Positions 59,726-64,000 of a DNA stretch of 64,000 bases are shown in pieces. The stretch's first letter is position 1; the number at the start of each line of letters is the position of its first letter. The stretch spans positions 10,108,501-10,172,500 of the forward strand of contig OZ018417.1 in the NCBI GenBank assembly GCA_963969595.1. The letters run 5' to 3'. Below the pieces are notes generated by a model. The model saw only the letters and a list, made by a program, of their open reading frames with translations. It had not been told where the DNA came from and ran no database searches. The stretch comes from Neckera pumila. Taxonomy: Eukaryota; Streptophyta; Bryopsida; Hypnales; Neckeraceae. The translations under genes were made by a program, and so were the position numbers.

Positions 59726-62448
59726 GCAACCTTAGCGCTTATTCAAAGTTTGATTACATTTCAAGAAGAATTTCAAGGGTTTGAAGTTTATACACAGTCT
59801 AAATGGTTTACTATACGATTTTATAGTATTTATATATGATCTATATAAGTATAAATATGTTCTACCTATAATCATTATACGAGTATAATACAAGGTACTT
59901 ATATAATATTTATACATGACGGATACAAATACAAGAATATTCTACTTACATATATTATAGAAGTATTGATACAGGATTTATAATATCATATACGGAGTTG
60001 TATACATATGTATACAAAATATATATTGTATACCTTTTATTACATAAGGCCTCATACAACAAACGGCATCTTTATGTTATCTTGAAGTGGTATGTCTACC
60101 ACTTCTTTTGTTACTTTTCCTCATATACTAAGCCTGAATTTGGTTGAAGCCAGAAATTCTGTGTTTTCCCAAAGCAAAGACCTCTCTATTCAACACTATA
60201 TAACTTTACTTTTCGATATTTGTTTCCAAAAAGCATTTGTGGCAATCTGGCAGCCATGTGCTTTGGTGAGGATTGTGAGAACAAGAGGTTTCATTTCTGC
60301 TTGTGAATTCGGAGAAGAGAAAGAACGTTCTTTTTACTTGTAAATAGGTAGCTTTGGTTGAGACTATTAAGAGCGGCAATTTTGTATAGAGGATTGACCT
60401 GGAAGGACATACGTGATTGTCTACAAAATCTTAGAATTCTTGGTTTGCTTTAATAAACATTGTGATTTGATATGCTAGTGGTTAGTTCTTCTTGGATGAT
60501 GGTGCTGGTTTTGTCACTTTTCATGCTTTCATGTTTTTGTGGTGCTATATAGGCTCGACTCTCTCTAAAGTGATGCAAGTGGTAGAAGTTGTTTTCAACT
60601 TCAAATTACAATGTAGAAAGTGTGCAATTAGAGGTATACAATTAAATCCATGATAGATTTTTAAAGTATATGTAGAAAATATTGTGGTCATTTTTTTTTT
60701 TTGATTATGAAAATGAAGGGGATTAGAGAAATATGCATTTTGCACATGACACAATTAAAAGTATGTTTCTTCTTTGAACTAGTATTCATTCAAAGTCGCC
60801 CTTGGGAGTTCTTCTGGCAAGGCGAGTGGCACAACCACCACATACTTCAACAAAAGGATACACTCAATGTCATCTTAATTTTTTCAACTAGTCCAAAAGA
60901 TTAGTGCGATTTGTTTAACCCCTCATTGCCTAAATTGCACAAGCGTGTTGGAACTTCCTACAGCATGTGGTGAAAAAAAAGTCTTTGTTCTGTCATTTTT
61001 TGTTGATTCAAACAATTTCACCATTGAAAGTGTTAGTGTATGCAGTTCAGCTTTGAAAAGTTGCCTCCAATCAACATTTGGTTTGGCAAATCTTATGGAT
61101 ACAATATTTGATCACGAAGTCCTATGGACTAACGACTTTGTTTTAAAAAGACTTTGTCTACAGTTTAATAGAATTCTCAACAGTAACTTCAAATTATTAA
61201 ACAAAATTTAGTAGACAGGATGGGATGATCAATATGAAACTCCTAAAGGAGAATTAGAGAAAGATTGTAGACAATGGCGTAGCAATTTGGCTTGCAACGT
61301 CGAAGTAGCTAACGAAAGTAACCGGGTGACCTACGTGAGATTGTCGTGGCAACGGGTTAGAGCCGGTGGAGAGAATATCAGGGGCAAGGGACATTGGGCG
61401 GTTAGAAAGGTTGCAACAATTTTAGTCTCACAAATGCATAATTCAGAGGTTACAAAGATTGGTTACGGTGGCAATGTTGATGAAAGACTGCAACTTGACA
61501 GAACAAGGTGCTACATGCCTTAAAAACAATGGGTGTCATTCATACATTGATAAAAGAATTTGAATCGCACAAATACGGCAGATGCTAGAAGTAAAGAAAA
61601 AGTAATTTGTACAAAGATGACAAGTGATCGAAGTATGTAGAAAAGCAACAATGAATTGCTTGAAGAAGATTTACTACCAGTACGTAAATATAAAAATCTC
61701 AATTCCTCAAAGACTAACGAAGGACACTGCTAATATGAAGAAAAAAATGCATTAAAAGTGGACCTTGAGCATTACAATTTTGGTTCAATGATTGTAATTC
61801 TATGCGTCTACATGCGATTGCAAGAATTGTCACATTTTGCCACCATGACCACAAAAATAATTTCAAAAAAATTTAGTTACAGAGCAAAACTGCCATAAAC
61901 TAGAACCACCATGAAACGACTCCAACATGGTCCTCACAGACGCCCTATTGGCCAAGGAAGTCCAATCGGTGCAGATTCACCAAGCTTGTAGAGTTCAAAG
62001 CCAACCCTTGAGCTACCATCACTTGATTGTGGTCATGCTCTTCACTATTGTCTTGCAAAATCTGTTGTTCAATTAATCTTAATCATTGCAAATTCATCCT
62101 CATAACTTTGATATTTTTTTTTTGCTTTCAATAGTGACCTTCTCTAGCAGGTACTTGCAATGAATTAGACAAAACTAGTAAACGCCCTTGAAGGGCTGTG
62201 CTCATTCTGCCTCAACTGCACTCTCTATGGTGATGAATTTCTGCTTGGCCTTCTCAAGGTCATATTTGATACCCACCAACCACCGTGATAGGATGAGACT
62301 CTACATGTCAATCTTTGATGAGGTTAGTATTTTTCGCCCACTAAAAAAGGAACTTCATGGAATCTGCCTTGATTGCCAAGTATAATTGACGTTTGCCTTT
62401 ATAAATGTCAACCCTAAGTTTGCAAAGCTCTATCACATCTCCTCCAAC
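59726..62448. other. AT-rich gene-free stretch
   Basis: 59,800-60,020 is an extremely AT-rich, loosely repetitive tract (ATATAAGTATAAATA-like). The frame 61,287-61,523 has a protein-like GC content but no recognisable domain, and I do not call it. A TTAACCCCTCATTGCC terminus at 60,915 may be another TTAA-element relic. Confidence 0.4.
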
Positions 62449-62542
62449 CATAGTTGTCACATTAAAGGGACCGTTTGTCCAAATCGTCCAATATGTCCGC
62501 CTATTTGGGACGTCCAATGACCTAATCCGCCTAATGTGACTA
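62449..62542. mobile_element. 94-bp miniature derivative of the giant hAT family
   Basis: It begins CATAGTTGTCACA (11 of 13 matches to the giant element's terminus) and ends TAATGTGAC. Its right half GGGACGTCCAATGACCT matches the giant's right subterminal GGGACGTCCACTGACCT. No clear 8-bp duplication remains. Confidence 0.65.
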
Positions 62543-62860
62543 CTTTAAAACAGTTACATTTTCAGATTGTCTATTTGGTATGTATAGACTTAAAACTTTT
62601 TAGGAAAATAGTGCTTTTTAGAAGATTAGGCATTTAGGGGCCCCTTAGTGGAACAAAAGTTAGAAATAAAGTGCTTTTAAAGTAAAAAGTTGCCTATAAG
62701 TGTAAATAGGGATATTTTATTAGGATGGACGGAAAAATAAAAATAAAAATAAAAACAAAATTCAAAATGGATGAATGGGGTGCGACCCATTTGCATCCAT
62801 TCAAATCTTTGGAAATCAAAAACTATAAATAGAAATTTCAAAATGTGAATCATCAGCATT
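62543..62860. other. intergenic DNA, no supported gene
   Basis: AT-rich, with A-rich tracts near 62,740; nothing recognised. Confidence 0.4.
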
Positions 62861-64000
62861 TGTAAGACCCATAATTCTTAATATATTATTATTATTTTTG
62901 CATTGTGTTCTTTTGGTGATTATATGTTTGTGATTATTATTGTCTGAATTGTATTGCAATTGTTATGTTACCTGTTGCTCGTTGTATCTTCGGAACTCAG
63001 TATTTTTGTGATTAGGATTGTTTTATCTCTGCGAATTGCTGTGGAATAATTTTTTTAAACTATTGATTGTTCAAGTAAAACATTTCAGGAAGGGAGATTG
63101 TAATTTTTAGAATAGAGTGTATGCATTCCAGATTCTTGAGTTTTCTTGAGTTTTCTTTCACCGAGATTGCAGTTGTTGGGTGATCGAAATTTTCTGTGGC
63201 GTGATTGAACGGAACAGTTTTCTTGGTGCTGGCTGGACGATCGATGAGGGGGCCGATTCGGGTCATTCTGTCATGAATTCTTCAGCGTGTGGATCACCAA
63301 TGACGGGCAGTGGCTACGCCTTGTCCAAAGAATTGTGACCTGGATCGAGGATTGCAAAGTGAAGTTCGGAATACGGAAGTGGGAGATCTGGCGCTTGGAG
63401 AGCGAGATCACTCAATTGCGGTGCTGTGATCCTTGATCGGAGCAGGCGCGATGGAGGCCGAGATCAATACACCAGTCCTACTAGGTAACAAGATTGAAAT
63501 TGAGAATTTTTGTTTTATTCTTCACTGATTGATCGATCAATTGCGAACCTCCGACTTGGGAGATTGGAATAGGGTGGAACGATTAAGCATCCAGTCGGGG
63601 AATCGGTATTGTGATCCCCAAATTTACAAATTTTCAAGGCTGCAGTTCAAGTGCTGCGATTGCATTGGTAAGAATCTTTAAACGTTCATGACAAAATCTT
63701 CCTCCAGACATTGGAATTCTGATTAGCGGAACGGGAAGATTGAATCATGTGAGCGTAAATTGCAAAGAAATTGCATCCGATCGGCAACTCTCTCGAAATT
63801 GGAGTCGCAGCAGCTTAGTCGGCTTAGTCTCAAGTTAGGGATTTGGAATCCTGGGCTCAAATCGTACAGGAATTGTAATCAATTTTGAGAATTTGGGAAG
63901 CTTGAGGTTGAACCAGTGGGCAATTTGTTGGTTACTGTAATCTGGATTAGGATTCGTACTAACCGAACAACCAAATTCCTAAATTCGATTCATAAATTGG
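62861..64000 (+). other. GC-richer right edge, possible start of an LTR
   Basis: TGTAAGACCC at 62,861 is a start often seen in plant Ty3-type LTRs. The following 1.1 kb changes from AT-rich to balanced composition, with no convincing frame. The other end lies outside the window, so this is only a suggestion; a gene's 5' region is the alternative. Confidence 0.2.

Noticed and set aside
61287..61523. 78-codon plus-strand frame with balanced composition
   Set aside because: Protein-like but no domain, neighbour or splice signal to support it.

Overview
This is plant (streptophyte) nuclear DNA: AT-rich, gene-poor and dominated by repeats. The evidence is one spliced gene for a plant-type hypersensitive-induced reaction (HIR) protein with GT-AG introns, three short TTTAGGG plant-telomere units, TATA-box promoters, Stowaway- and CACTA-like MITEs and hAT and LTR-type elements. 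I cannot name the species.

Layout. 1-17,480 holds no gene I can support. It is a patchwork of short non-autonomous DNA transposons, several of which end in CCCCTAAAG-like termini inside TTAA (piggyBac-like), including a 741-bp foldback. 17,480-21,500 carries the HIR gene (five coding exons plus a probable 5'-UTR intron). 21,881-24,182 has a Stowaway-type element and another small TIR element.

24,789-57,575 appears to be one very large hAT transposon. It has 13-bp perfect terminal inverted repeats (CAGGGTTGTCACA) and an 8-bp target-site duplication GTCAAAGC/GTCAAAGT. It contains a decayed BED/hAT transposase gene (51,397-56,039) with a long acidic tail. It also contains decayed cargo: a protein-kinase-like gene, two divergent copies of a coiled-coil gene (one with a RING-H2 finger) and an SRA (methyl-cytosine reader) domain gene broken by a small inversion. 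GTCCGCGCCC-type motif arrays lie under both ends in inverted orientation. The same motif also abuts TATA boxes between divergently transcribed cargo genes. Nested inside are three copies (24,974-28,601; about 39,970-43,853; 44,235-47,540) of a family that looks like solo LTRs with a roughly 620-680 codon ORF inside the LTR. Several minisatellites are also nested.

57,576-64,000 returns to gene-free repeat DNA with a CACTA-like MITE, a 94-bp miniature of the giant hAT family and, at the right edge, a possible start of another LTR.

How it fits together: apart from HIR, every coding stretch I recognise belongs to a mobile element and is broken. Nonsense codons are almost all TGA/TAG, and acidic active-site residues are changed Asp to Asn, as expected from long-term cytosine methylation and deamination. 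The main point of interest is the giant hAT with its recurring promoter/subterminal arrays and chromatin/signalling cargo.
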